Shown in pieces: positions 11,262 through 22,201 of a stretch of DNA of 64,000 bases. Origin of the DNA: Monoplex corrugatus (lineage: Eukaryota > Mollusca > Gastropoda > Littorinimorpha > Ranellidae); contig CM060312.1 of assembly GCA_030674185.1 (NCBI GenBank), positions 35,206,862 to 35,270,861 on the forward strand, given 5' to 3'. Position numbers and translations under genes: made by a program. How positions within the stretch are numbered: position 1 is the stretch's first letter; each line of letters starts with the position of its first letter. The notes under the pieces were generated by a model. It made no database searches. It saw only the letters and a program-made list of their open reading frames with translations, and had not been told where the DNA came from.

Positions 11262-11455
11262 AATCTGCTGGTGTCAGTGTTTCATAGGTCCCCGTCCCCG
11301 TTTTGGTTTCAAGATCTTGCCAGCATATAGATGTAGAGGTTTGCGCAGGCTCGTGGAGTTGGCCAGATTAGCGCAGCCAGATTTCGGGCTCGTGCAACAC
11401 GTGGGGAATTGTCAGGACTTGATAAATCTCTCTTGAACAAATTCAAATTTTGTGC
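11262..11455 (+). repeat. Interspersed repeat family F, copy 2
   Basis: Shares GTTTCATAGGTCCC, TTTCAAGATCTTGCCAGC, TTTGCGCAGG, GGAATTGTC and AATCTCTCTTGAACAAA with the copies at 5925 and 21490. Confidence 0.6.
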
Positions 11456-13248
11456 CGGTTATTTCGACAGTGTTGCACTTCTGCAACTATTGCTCTCGGT
11501 CTTATTAGTGTACACCTACACCAACAGCTTTTGAAAATGGAAGAACGTCTGCTCCGTCGGTTTTTTTTGGGCGAGTAGGCTTATTTTGTCGGTAAACCTC
11601 ATGTGCGGGTCTTATCACCACACTCAGTCTTGTTTTGCTCCCCTCGCTACTGCTGCAGAAAACTTCGTCCTTGAACTTTTTATATTTCAAAGTTATCAGC
11701 TGGTTGCGCGATAGTGAGTTTCCGTTGCGTGTGAGCGTGGCGTATCTGTGTGAAGATTCTAACTTGGTGTGTGTGTGTGTGCGTGTGTGTGCGTGTGATG
11801 AGGGAAGTCTGTGGCTGCATGGTATGTGTATTTGTGAATGGCGAGTTCTTTGCAAATTCATATGTAAGACAACTGCTTACTGGAAGGGAGGGGGTGACAG
11901 GGAGAAAACAATTGCGACGATTCCAACGATCTTCTTTGTCTGAAACGTTGGCTGCTGGGAAAGCGATAGGGTGGGTGGGTGGGAGGGAGGGATAAGGGGA
12001 GGTGGATGGGGTAATATTTTTTCTAAAATAGATGAATTTACTTTGTTGCTGTGGTGGATCTATTTTATTTTTCTCTTCTGTCCCTGACCACTTACTCCCT
12101 TGTCCAACCACTGTACATTGTTCATAGTACAAGTACAGAACAATATAACATATACATGTACATACATATATAAATATATATATATATTATATATATATTA
12201 TATATCCGTGCAATGAACAGACCAGTAGTTTAGATATTTCTAGGTTCTTTATGCAGAGGGGGGAATGTTATAATTACAAAACCATTGCTACTGGGACTCA
12301 AGACTTTGTAGGCCTACGTAACCAGTCGTACTAAACCCAGTACAACAAAACTAGGACACAGCCAATTAGCAGACATAATATATATATATATATATCTATA
12401 AAAACCAAAATCCAGTCATAAAAACCAAAAACCCCGCGGGTACTCCACTCCTGAAACACATCACCCAAATCATTACAAATACCCAGCACATGTATTTAAG
12501 CATATTCACTCACATCCAAAACTGCTTTGTCATGAGGTGCAAATCATCTTCACTGCAAGTTCCATACCTTTGAATCGTGAATAAATGTCAGGCCAAGTAA
12601 TCCATATAAGAGCACACGCTAAGCCCATATGGTTATCTCAATCATCATTATCTGAATTTAAACAAACTAATGGTACTGGATCCATTTCTTAGCCCATGAA
12701 TGTTAATGCATTCACTATACTGCTCTCTGATCCAGTCAAATCAACAGTCTTTAAACTACTCAACATTCCCCTCAAAAATATTTCTATAAATGCATATTGT
12801 AAAATTAATGTTTTATCGTACCGTGCCAGATCTCTCTCAGTGTTGGGCCTTTGGTAAAGTACCACAACAGCACAGACCAAGATAGTCCTCAGCTTTACCA
12901 ACGTCTTGACAATAACCAGTTAATGGACAGACAGAGTAATGACCACCATGTGCGCAATCCTTCCTGCCGGAAACCAAACCGAAATGATGTCTATTCAATA
13001 GACTTTCAAAAAGCAATAATTTTTGTCTTGCCTAAATAGAGGGTCTTTCAGACCAGTCAAATCTGTTTCCCTGCATAAAACAAAAGATGTATAGGGCCCA
13101 CATTCTGTTTCCATTAACCACGATCAAACTTAGAATTACATTACAGAATTTGTCATGAAAATAAAAGTAATTGTGACTTCACATTGTCACATTTGATAAA
13201 AAGGCCATTCTGTTTCAATAACTTTTCTAGGAGGAAAGTTTGAAAAGG
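11456..13248. other. No gene seen; short TG and AT microsatellites
   Basis: Contains a TG tract (11766-11800), an AT tract (12161-12206) and a second short TA tract near 12378-12396. The minus-strand frame at 12689-12901 and the plus-strand frames near 11635-11995 match nothing I recognise, and some run through the TG tract. Confidence 0.4.
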
Positions 13249-13275
13249 TGTATGTGTGTGTGTGTGTGTGTGTGG

Positions 13276-13352
<77 letters not shown>
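13249..13352. repeat. (TG)n microsatellite
   Basis: About 100 bp of TG with a single GA interruption near 13274. Confidence 0.95.
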
Positions 13353-13355
<3 letters not shown>

Positions 13356-13869
13356 GCGCACATATAGCTGTACGTATGCTGTGTGCATTTGTATGTGTGT
13401 GTCTGTGTGCAAGTTTATTTTTGCATGTGCGTGTGTGCCCGCATGGAAGTTGGGGGAGGAGAAAAGGATGCGTTTTTGCGTTTACACATGTATGTATCTC
13501 TTCACTGATGATGAGAAGAAAGGATAACATTGGTACACTTTATGTGGGATCTATTTTGTCTGCACTGTGAAAAAAATCACATGAACAAAAAATATGAATA
13601 TCTTGTTAATGTGGTCATGCTTGTGTGTTCCTATTTGTAGGACGGACAGAAACACTGGTCCCCATCTGTCCCTTAAATATCTCATGGCTGGTTCCAAGTG
13701 CCATATCTCAGTACAACACCTCAGCTGGCATGTTAAACGACGTGAGGAGGTGATGTTAAGATGGGATTAACTGGATGGACGAACTTCCTCAAAGTAGTCA
13801 ACGGCCTGTGGGGAGGGGCTCCAAGCGGTCCAACGGCCATGTGTTCATGACCAGGACGTGCTGCCAGTT

Positions 13870-13940
13870 GGAGAGAGGATGACAACTTGGGTCAAGGGTC
13901 ACACGCTAACAGGCTGAGTGAACACTAGCTCAAAATCCAT

Positions 13941-14005
<65 letters not shown>

Positions 14006-14142
14006 GTGCGCGCGCGTGTGTGTGTGTGTGTGTAGGTGGAACAAAGATGGATGCAAGTTGGGTCAAGGATCACACGCCTAACAAGCTGAGTGTACTCTTG
14101 CTCAGTATCTTCTGTGTGCGTGCGTGTGTGCATATGTGTGTA

Positions 14143-14197
<55 letters not shown>

Positions 14198-14290
14198 ATG
14201 ACAACTTGTGTCAAGGACCAGATGCCTAGCAGCTTGAGTGTACACTACTAGCTAGTTCAGCATTCTGTGTGTGTGTGTACGTGCACCGTT
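13870..14290 (+). repeat. Tandem array of three units, each a unique about 65-bp core plus its own TG tract
   Basis: Cores at about 13882-13945, 14050-14115 and 14200-14265 share GACAACTTG or GCAAGTTG, then GGTCAAGG, then TCACACGC, then TAACA(G/A)GCTGAGTG, then a CTAGCTCA/TTGCTCAG block. Each is followed by a TG tract, and the second also by a 34-bp GA tract at 14160-14193. The repeat unit therefore includes the microsatellite itself. Confidence 0.8.
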
Positions 14291-14369
14291 TGTTCTGTTC
14301 CTGTAAAGTGCAACAAACATAATTTTGATATGGACTGTTTGCGCTATTTTATAAGTTATACTTATCATT

Positions 14370-14600
14370 GTTGGTCGTCGTCGTCGTCGTCGTCGTCACG
14401 TCATCAATCTCATCATCATCATCATCATATATTATATTATTACTATTATTATTAATTATTGTTGTTTGTTGTCGTCATCATCAACATCATCATAACCATC
14501 ACCATCCTCCTCGTTGTCGTCATCAACAACATCATCATCATTATCATCACCATCCTCCTCTTCATCATCACTGTGATAATTATCGTTATTCAAAGTGAAA
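14370..14600. repeat. Trinucleotide repeats: (GTC)n, (CAT)n, (TTA)n
   Basis: GTC repeats are followed by CAT repeats, TTA repeats and mixed CAT/CCT blocks. The Val-Ser-Ser/His-His frame across them is a translation of the repeat. Confidence 0.9.
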
Positions 14601-15640
14601 TAAAACCTTGAGAGCGGCGTAACTGTTATACTTTAGTTACTTTATATGTCTAGGACACTGGGAGAAATTGCTGTTTCTTTAAAACAGTCAAGTGCATCAA
14701 TTGTAACATTTAATCCTCGTCTAAGGCTTTTCTGCATCACTGTAGATCTGCAAAAGAAACGAATAGCTCGGCCAATCAGTACTAAAAATCTAATGAACTT
14801 AGTTGGAAAATGGGAGTATTTGGTTGGTGTAAATACAAAGACATAAGTAGTCATGCCATATTTTCATTCTTCCTTTAATTTCATATAAATGATAAGAAAT
14901 ATACAGAATATCTTGAAAATAACCCGAGGTTAGTGAAATGTCAACGTCTTATTCGAAATTATTGTTAGATTAAATAACTTAAATATTATTATATTTAGCT
15001 CTTAAATACCAGAGTTATTGTGAAATATGTATGTTTCAATAGTCTTGTAGTTGTGACCTGGGAATTGCACCAAATACAACCAAACTTAATCATTGGCGAG
15101 TCTGACAGGCATTCTGAAGTCATGAACGAGATTATGTTCGCATAAATGCTTAATGGTGATGTTGCTGTTCACACAAATGGCATAACCCTAACAATAAGAT
15201 GTGGTTTATTCGTAATACTTGACTGTTTCTTTAACAAGAGATGAGATAGTCTACACACATAAATGACACTGCAAAAACCTAATATGATCAATTGAATTAT
15301 AAACGGCTGAGAAAATTCAATTTGAAATTTTAGCTGCTCAGAAGATAGTTCAGAATCAGTACTTCTCAAGGTCTTTGTGATCTTGAAGAAGTGAAAACTG
15401 AATTTGTGAATATTCTGAGCAGATCCTGAGAATGTGTCGTTTACATACATTCTTGAAAATGGAAAACAGATTTTAAATTTTGTCATAAGTTCCTGAGAAA
15501 GTGGTATTTATATACCTTCCCCGAAAAGTGTTGTTACTTTGATGATTTTCTTTTTTTTGGGGGGGGGGGGGGTGTGCCTTACCTTTCCGACTTACCGTTT
15601 GGTACCTTACCTTTCAGTCTATACCTTTGCCCCAAATCGG
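14600..15640. other. No gene seen
   Basis: AT-rich sequence. The frames at 14642-14854, 14646-14846 and 15169-15486 have no recognised domain. A poly-G run lies at about 15559-15572. Confidence 0.4.
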
Positions 15641-15689
15641 TAAAGAGTTGCTCATAAACAGCAACTGCACCTTTCCGTCAGTGTGTATG

Positions 15690-15817
15690 TGCGTGTGTTT
15701 TGCGCATGTTCTAAGTGGTCAGCGTTGATCGCTGTGTATGTCAAGTGCATGTGTGTGCTTCGACTTGAATTGTCAAGATTTGGCACTATATAAACACTGT
15801 TATTATTATTATTATTA
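15690..15817 (+). repeat. SINE- or LINE-3'-like repeat with (TTA)n tail
   Basis: Ends with ATTTGGCACTATATAAACAC followed by TGTTATTATTATTATT. The string GCxCTATATAAA next to a TTA microsatellite is a common 3' terminus of short retroposons in lophotrochozoan genomes (established pattern; family not named here). No pol III boxes were recognised upstream. Confidence 0.5.
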
Positions 15818-16100
15818 TTCTTGTCACACACACATAGGCCTACACACTCTCTCTCTGTGTCTCTTTTACTCACTCACACACTCCTCCAATTGAAATGAAA
15901 TGATCTCCCTTTCTTTTAAAACGGGAGATTACAAAACATCCATTATCTGTGTTACTGTCATGAATCTACCTCTTCTTAGAATCAAATCCTTTTGGATTTA
16001 TTCATTTCAGATCAGAAACCAAACACTCCAAGATAGCTGTAGAACAAATATATTCTTATCTTTAAATGTAACTTTCTTTTTTTGTTGTTGGTATTTTGAA

Positions 16101-16402
16101 TAATCACCATCATATGCCATGCTGCATGGCATTGGGAATCATGACCCTCTGTACAAATCTATCTTTTGTCGCTGCAAGTGTATGTCCTACTCTTCCTATC
16201 CCCATCCACTCTGCAAAACCGTCTTACATTTTTTCCCTCCAGCTTTCCTGTTCTGACCAGATTCTCAAAATTCTCTTGCCTCATAATATTTCCTATGAAT
16301 GTTGCTTGTCTTTTCCTAATCTTCTTCATTAATGTTCATTTTGTACTTCCTCCTTCAAAGACTGTCTCATGTGTTTTCTTTGCTGTCCATGGAACTCTCT
16401 AA
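16101..16402 (-). mobile_element. Non-LTR retrotransposon 3' end, family A copy 3
   Basis: On the plus strand it begins CACCATCATATGCCATGC followed by TGCATGGC. It runs through TCCCTCCAGCTTTCCTG, CTTGTCTTTTCCTAATCTTC and GTCCATGGAACTCTC, all in the antisense order of family A. It is well diverged, with a short, degraded tail. Confidence 0.8.
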
Positions 16403-17007
16403 CATTCTTAGAAGCTTTAAATGTCAAATTAGAACATAAGCACATGCACACACATACACAATTCGTTTGAAACACACACAGGTATGCACACACATGCACA
16501 TACCATATGAATAGCTTAATCAATGTAACATCGGATCAACTGCATAAAAGATAATCATCTCAATCATTCTCTATCAGTAAAAAACATTTAAAAATAAACA
16601 TAAGTATTAATGTCCTTAACTAAAATGTTTGTCATGACTGTGCTCATTTCTCTTTCCACTTTACTCATGTGTGCACATTATGTTCATTTTCAGTTTACTA
16701 ATGTATGCGTACCTGTATATTTCATCACAGACATTAATATTGTTATTTCTGTAACAGTACACATCTGCTTGTGTGTGAATGCATGTCTAGGTAACAATAA
16801 CACGTTTGAGTAATATTTGTAATCTTATAAGTGAAAAAGCTTATCATAAACATGCTGCTGTAATGTATTTGAATATCAAATATTCTTTTTAAATGCTTTT
16901 CACACACATTTGAACTTATGTATGTTATTCTTAGATGATTTGTAGTTGCTGGTAATTTTTTTTATTCCTTTTGTTTTTTCTTTTTTTGAGATGCACACAT
17001 GCATTCT

Positions 17008-17288
17008 TCATCTTTTTTGTCCTCACTCATAAGGAAGATTAGGAAAAGACAGGCAACATTTATAGGCCATTTTATGAGGAAGGGGGATTTGGAGCACCTG
17101 GTCACAACAGGAAAGCTGGAGAGAAAGAGAGCACCAGGTAGACCCAGGGAGAAAATGCTAGACGGACTTGTGGAGTCGCTGAAGATGAGGAGGGTGGAGG
17201 AGATGCTTGGGGCAACAAGAGATAGAGACAGATGGAGGTCCATGATTGCCAATGCCATGCTGCAGGGCACCTGATGATGATGATGATG
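17008..17288 (+). mobile_element. Non-LTR retrotransposon 3' end, family A copy 4, with exact 13-bp target duplication
   Basis: Covers CTCATAAGGAAGATTAGG to the (TGA)n tail after CAGGGCACC. The 91-codon open frame at 16999-17274 (IRKIRKRQATFIGHFMRKG and so on) is the C-terminal end of the element's ORF2, not a host gene. It is flanked by perfect copies of ACACATGCATTCT at 16995-17007 and 17289-17301. This is direct evidence of target-primed insertion of a 5'-truncated copy. Confidence 0.92.
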
Positions 17289-17849
17289 ACACATGCATTC
17301 TAATACAGTATTCATTTTCGTGCGTATGTGATCAAATGTCTGTTTTTGAATTTGTTTTTGTTCAGTTTTCAATTATTTTGCAGTATCCTATTCTCTTCTT
17401 GTTTTAGGTAGATTAGCAACAGTATATATGTAATCTAGTCTGTGTGCCAGTTATCTATATTGCTGGGAAAAAAAAGGTTTATTTCATTTCGCACACACAT
17501 AAATAAGTGATCACACACACATATACTGTGCGTGGCCGTCAGTATTTCGCTTGCGAAACAAGGGAAGTTATCACCTTAATATTACAACTACCGGATAATC
17601 AAGTCACTGATACAATTAGTGTACGGATTACTTCCCTTGGTACGTCATGCGCGTACAATTAACTGGCAGGTAGAATTTTCTGTTGGATGAAACGATAGTG
17701 GTGATGTTATTCTTAGGTCAGTTTGGGGGTCCCAGTCCGCATCCTTACTGTTTAACCATTCCCAACAGGATCAGCTCCCATTCACAGCTGGAAAAAAATG
17801 ACTCTACACACATAATGTCTGGAAAGTTAGGCTTAAACTTCTGCAGTCA

Positions 17850-18140
17850 GATGGCAGCACAGCTTTTTACCATTACAATTATGGCAGCACAGTTTTTTTT
17901 TCCATTACATCTTAAAGAACTGCCAGACCTTCACATCTTGACATCCTCTCACTCAAACAAGTCGATGTAAAACTTAACATTTCATTGACTTCACATCTTG
18001 ACATCCTCTCACTCAAACAAGTCGATGTGTAGTAAAAGCACTGTAAAGTTGGGGGGGGGGGGGGGGGGGGGGGGTTCTGGCGGGTGAAGGGAATTTTTAA
18101 ATCAAACTAACCAATGTGTAGTAAAACCATTGTAAAATTT
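17850..18140 (+). repeat. Cluster of short tandem duplications with a 24-bp poly-G
   Basis: ATGGCAGCACAG is repeated at a 30-bp period (17851 and 17881). A 39-bp segment from TTCACATCTTGACATCC to AAGTCGATGT is repeated at exactly 60 bp (17930 and 17990). GATGTGTAGTAAAA / AATGTGTAGTAAAA is repeated around the poly-G run at 18051-18074. Confidence 0.8.
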
Positions 18141-18899
18141 TCAACAAGCAAAATCTAAAGCCTGGTACAAAATTTCATGTGCTCCTATTGCCCAAAGACT
18201 GACATTTGAGTTCTTATTGATACTCCTTCCGTCGTTATCTGCAAGGACAGAAACATCAAACAGTTTTACGAAAATCAATAATCTCAGGCACACTCTTTTC
18301 TTTTTCTTTCCCTCTCGTTTGTTTCATTTTGTTGTTGTTTGTAAATAGAAGATGATTCAGGAGAAAAAAAATGGCAGAAAAAAAAAGACAGAAGGAAGAG
18401 ATGATGAGCAAAAGATCTCCCTTCCCCACCCAATCAAAAAAAAAAAAAAAAAAAGGAAAAAAAAGTAGTATTGACAGAACAAGCAAAAGCAACATCAACA
18501 GAACAAACTGAAAAAAAATTTAACATTTCACTTTTATTTTATGTACATAACACCTATGGTTTGGATTATCCATCCATTACAACAATTTCACATTTTTTTC
18601 AGACAGGTCAGGGCTGATTAAACTCCATATTTCTGACTGAACTAGTTACTCTATTTTGCTTCTGCCAACACTGTATTCATACATTTTCAATTGTACACGC
18701 TTAAACAGATAGACAACCAAACCACAAAGCCTAATGACAGTAACTTACACTGTACCAGTGGGATCATCTCTTCTGCTTAGCTGATCACCTTCATATCATA
18801 CACACATGCTCACAAATAAGAAAAAATAATAAGCAAACAAAACAAAACAAAAACCACACACCAAAACACCAACTTTTCATTCCAGGCATGTTAAAAAAA

Positions 18900-19225
18900 A
18901 AAAGGTAACGGTTGTTCCAAACCCCCAAGGTTGCAGGAGAATGAGACTGTAGAAACCACAAATTTTTCCTGCGATTAGCATAATAAGAGCAGCATCAGTT
19001 TCCACTCCCTTGCTGCTTTATCTTCCCTGACTCTACACAAGGTCAGGAACCCACTCACAACGCAAGGGTGGACTAGAAACCATGCACAAAGTTTTCTTCA
19101 GCCAGACTTGAACCTGTGTCACAGCCTGACTTGACAAAAATCCGTGCTTGATGACTCCAGTCAATCTTTAAGTTTTGAATGGCAGTGTAACCAGACTGGA
19201 AGACCAGAGCTCTATCTCTATGTTG
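18900..19225 (-). repeat. tRNA-derived SINE-like repeat
   Basis: On the minus strand the string GGTTCAAGTCTGGC resembles a pol III B box (GGTTCRANYC). It is followed by GTGAGTGGGTTCCTGACC and AAGATAAAGCAGCAAGGGAG. The latter parts are shared with the plus-strand element at 47488-47700 (GTGAGTGGGTGCCTGATCC, GGTAAAGCAGAAAGGGAG). The A box is not clear. The reading frames across it are incidental. Confidence 0.5.
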
Positions 19226-20378
19226 ACCAAACATTAATACAGTACAAAAACTATTCTGGTGAGAAAAAAAAAAAAAAAAAAAAAGACTGGCAAGTAAGAC
19301 TGCACAGCAGACATCAAGTATCCACCCCATTTCAATGCTTAAAATCATGCTGCCTTATTGTCAGAGTGAGGAAGTTTAGTGTGCATCTCCATGGCTGTAT
19401 AGGCTGGTGTTCTTGAAACTTTCAGTTGCACTGAGCAGTAAGCAGAAAAACATGACAAAGATTTAAACAAAGAGAAAGAGAAAACACAAGAACAGGCAGC
19501 AAAGAGAAACAGCATACCAAGGCAAAGAAATGCTGCTGCTACATATAAACAAATAAATACATACAATAAAAAATAGAACTTAACAACCTAAATAATAAAT
19601 AAATAAATACTTGCAGCAGAGAACAAGCAGCCCTTCAAGTGAGAACACTATGCTGTTTTTGAAGCCAGAGTCCGGAAACAATCGTCATGCTAAAATAACT
19701 ACGCAAAATACCCTATAAAAAAAAGAAGTCACCTAAATGATCACATCACACTTGCAACAAAATGCATGCAAGAGCAGTTTTGTAAGAACCTGCAACATAG
19801 TGGCATTAGTACATGCCAGGGGATATGGTCAAATGCTGGGCTATTGGTTTATGGTCAAACTGATCTACTGTGATATGAGAGTAGGAAATGGGAACAACTG
19901 CAAAAAAAACTAGCTTCCTTTAACTGTCACAAAGACTGAAAACTGAAGAATAATTGAGACTGAGGAGACGTTTTATCTGTAGATGAAATGTCAGTATTTC
20001 TTACCTTACCAACTTAACTTTGTTCATTAATTGATCTTTTATCATGACCTTCATCTTTTATTTTCACTTGTTTTAATTACTGTTTTATTTATTATCCTCA
20101 TTTTTTTCATTGACTGAGCCTTCATTCATTGCTTTTATCAAATGACTTACCAGAATTATCTGTATTAGAAAAAAACCCATTTATTTGTTTATCCATTTTT
20201 CTTATGTACTTACATATTTGTTATGTATGTACTTCTTTATTTGTTTATGCACTTATCTATTTTCTTTATGTATCTATTATTCATAATTTTTGGGAACACC
20301 ATACAGTTTTTCCTTTCAGCATAACATACGATATAAACTTTGACATCAGTAAATAAATCTTCAGAGCACTATGTTTCT

Positions 20379-20384
20379 TTTATT
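20379..20384 (-). terminator. Candidate polyadenylation signal of LSM8 (AATAAA)
   Basis: First AATAAA on the minus strand below the LSM8 stop codon, about 570 nt downstream. Other TTTATT hexamers (minus-strand AATAAA) occur further down, so the true site is not fixed. Confidence 0.35.
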
Positions 20385-20650
20385 CAACAGGTACTCAAAG
20401 CGGTACAAACAGAAAGCAAGCAGCTTCAGTATAAACAATGACCATGTGTCTTAAAAACATTTTCTCTAATTTTGAACCAAAACACTCACAGAACTGGAAA
20501 TCAGCCAGATTAGCACAAAAACTTTGCAGAACATATGTATGTAAAACCATGATCCTCAGTACACTTGAACAGACCATTTATGTGTATGATTACAGGATAA
20601 AGTTCTTTTTCACAAACACAATGATCCTGAAGATCAAGTCTTTTGCGTGA

Positions 20651-20652
<2 letters not shown>

Positions 20653-20682
<30 letters not shown>

Positions 20683-20722
20683 TATGTGTGTGTGTGTGTC
20701 TCTGTGTGTGTGTCTGTCTGTC
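20653..20722. repeat. (TG)n microsatellite in the probable LSM8 3' UTR
   Basis: TG repeats with TATG and CTCTG interruptions, reading as CA repeats in the LSM8 sense strand. Confidence 0.85.
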
Positions 20723-20954
20723 AGTGTTATCCAGTTCAACAGATTGAGTCTTGTCCATATTCCACATGGTGACATCCTATCAGCAAGATCTGCAGTGTGG
20801 AAAAGTAACCACAATTCGCTGCTTACAGTCTAAACCAACAAAGTGTGGCTCAGATGATGCCAAGTGAAATGGAACTGGAGAAGAAGCAAACATGATAAGA
20901 AAGTCTTAACAACCAAAACTTCTACACAAATTGACTCTCAATGCACAACTGGGT

Positions 20955-21027
20955 TCAGCGGCTCTGCCGAATGTTGTCAAAGTCCACTCGGCTGTCTGTC
21001 TCGTCATCCACCTCTCCAACTACAGCA
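20955..21027 (-). CDS. LSM8: LSM8 coding exon 4 (last)
   Basis: Acceptor CCATTCCAG then TGCTGTAGTTGG. It completes the Val codon begun in exon 3, encodes AVVGEVDDETDS and ends IRQSR before TGA. Confidence 0.93.
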
Positions 21028-21289
21028 CTGGAATGGATAAAATAAACACAAAATTATTTACAACTTTCGGCAAACAAGACAATTTGTGAAAAAAACAACT
21101 CCCAATAAAAGTGGAAAATCAGAGCATGCTTGGACAAACAAAAACTATATGAAAAAATTATTTTGCACACTTATGACCCTCAATGGACTCAGATTCAATC
21201 CTGTATATCATGTTAAGAGACAGCTATAGACTAGAGAGAAAAGAGACTGAAAGACAGAGAGAGAGATTGTGAGAGAGAAGCAGAGAGAG

Positions 21290-21388
<99 letters not shown>

Positions 21389-22163
21389 AAGAGAGAGAGA
21401 GACAGACAGACAGACAGAGACAGAGAGAGACAGAGAGAAAGACAAATCTTTTAAAAGTTGATTCTTTAAATAGAGACTTAAGATCTGATATCACAAGTTT
21501 AATCCCAGCCCGCAACATTAAAACCTGGCTTCTTCACTGCTTATCTTAGTGCTTCTATCATTCTTGGTGGTGCAAGCTTATCTCACATTAGGCCCCTCTC
21601 CCTCCACCTCCCCATTTCAAGACCTTGCCAGCGCATAGGATTTTGCGCAGGTCAGGGAGTCGGCTAGATAATTGCTGACAGATTTGGTGTAGTGCATATG
21701 GAACTGTCCAAATGTGATGGATCCCTCTTGGATTATCTCCAAACTTTAAAAAGCTAATCAAAGAAGGGGATGAGATCAGCTGTTCTGAAACAATCTACTA
21801 AATCTTTCAATATCCTTGATTATCTTTTTTCTCTGCGCAAAACTAATCATGTACTATATCATACACTTGAGACTGTGTCATACGCACTTAATAAATCATA
21901 GTTACTATATCATACACTTGAGACTGTGTCATACGCACTTAATAATCAATGTTGTAACCACTGTCTATAGTACTTTTTAAACAACAGTGAAAGTATATCC
22001 TTCTTCAACTCATTTAGGCTTACTATGCATTATATATATATCTTACAAGACACAGAGTGTAATACAACACACACACACACACACAATCAGAATACACACA
22101 CATTAACAGGCATGCACAGATGAATATATATTAAAAATGTTTAACCAAACGATTTATACACAC

Positions 22164-22201
<38 letters not shown>

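Noticed and set aside
16999..17274. 91-codon ORF as a small host gene
   Set aside because: It is the ORF2 tail of a family A LINE copy bounded by exact 13-bp target duplications.
21852..21944. CRISPR-like or regularly spaced repeat array
   Set aside because: Only two contiguous copies without spacers; a simple tandem duplication in a eukaryotic intron.
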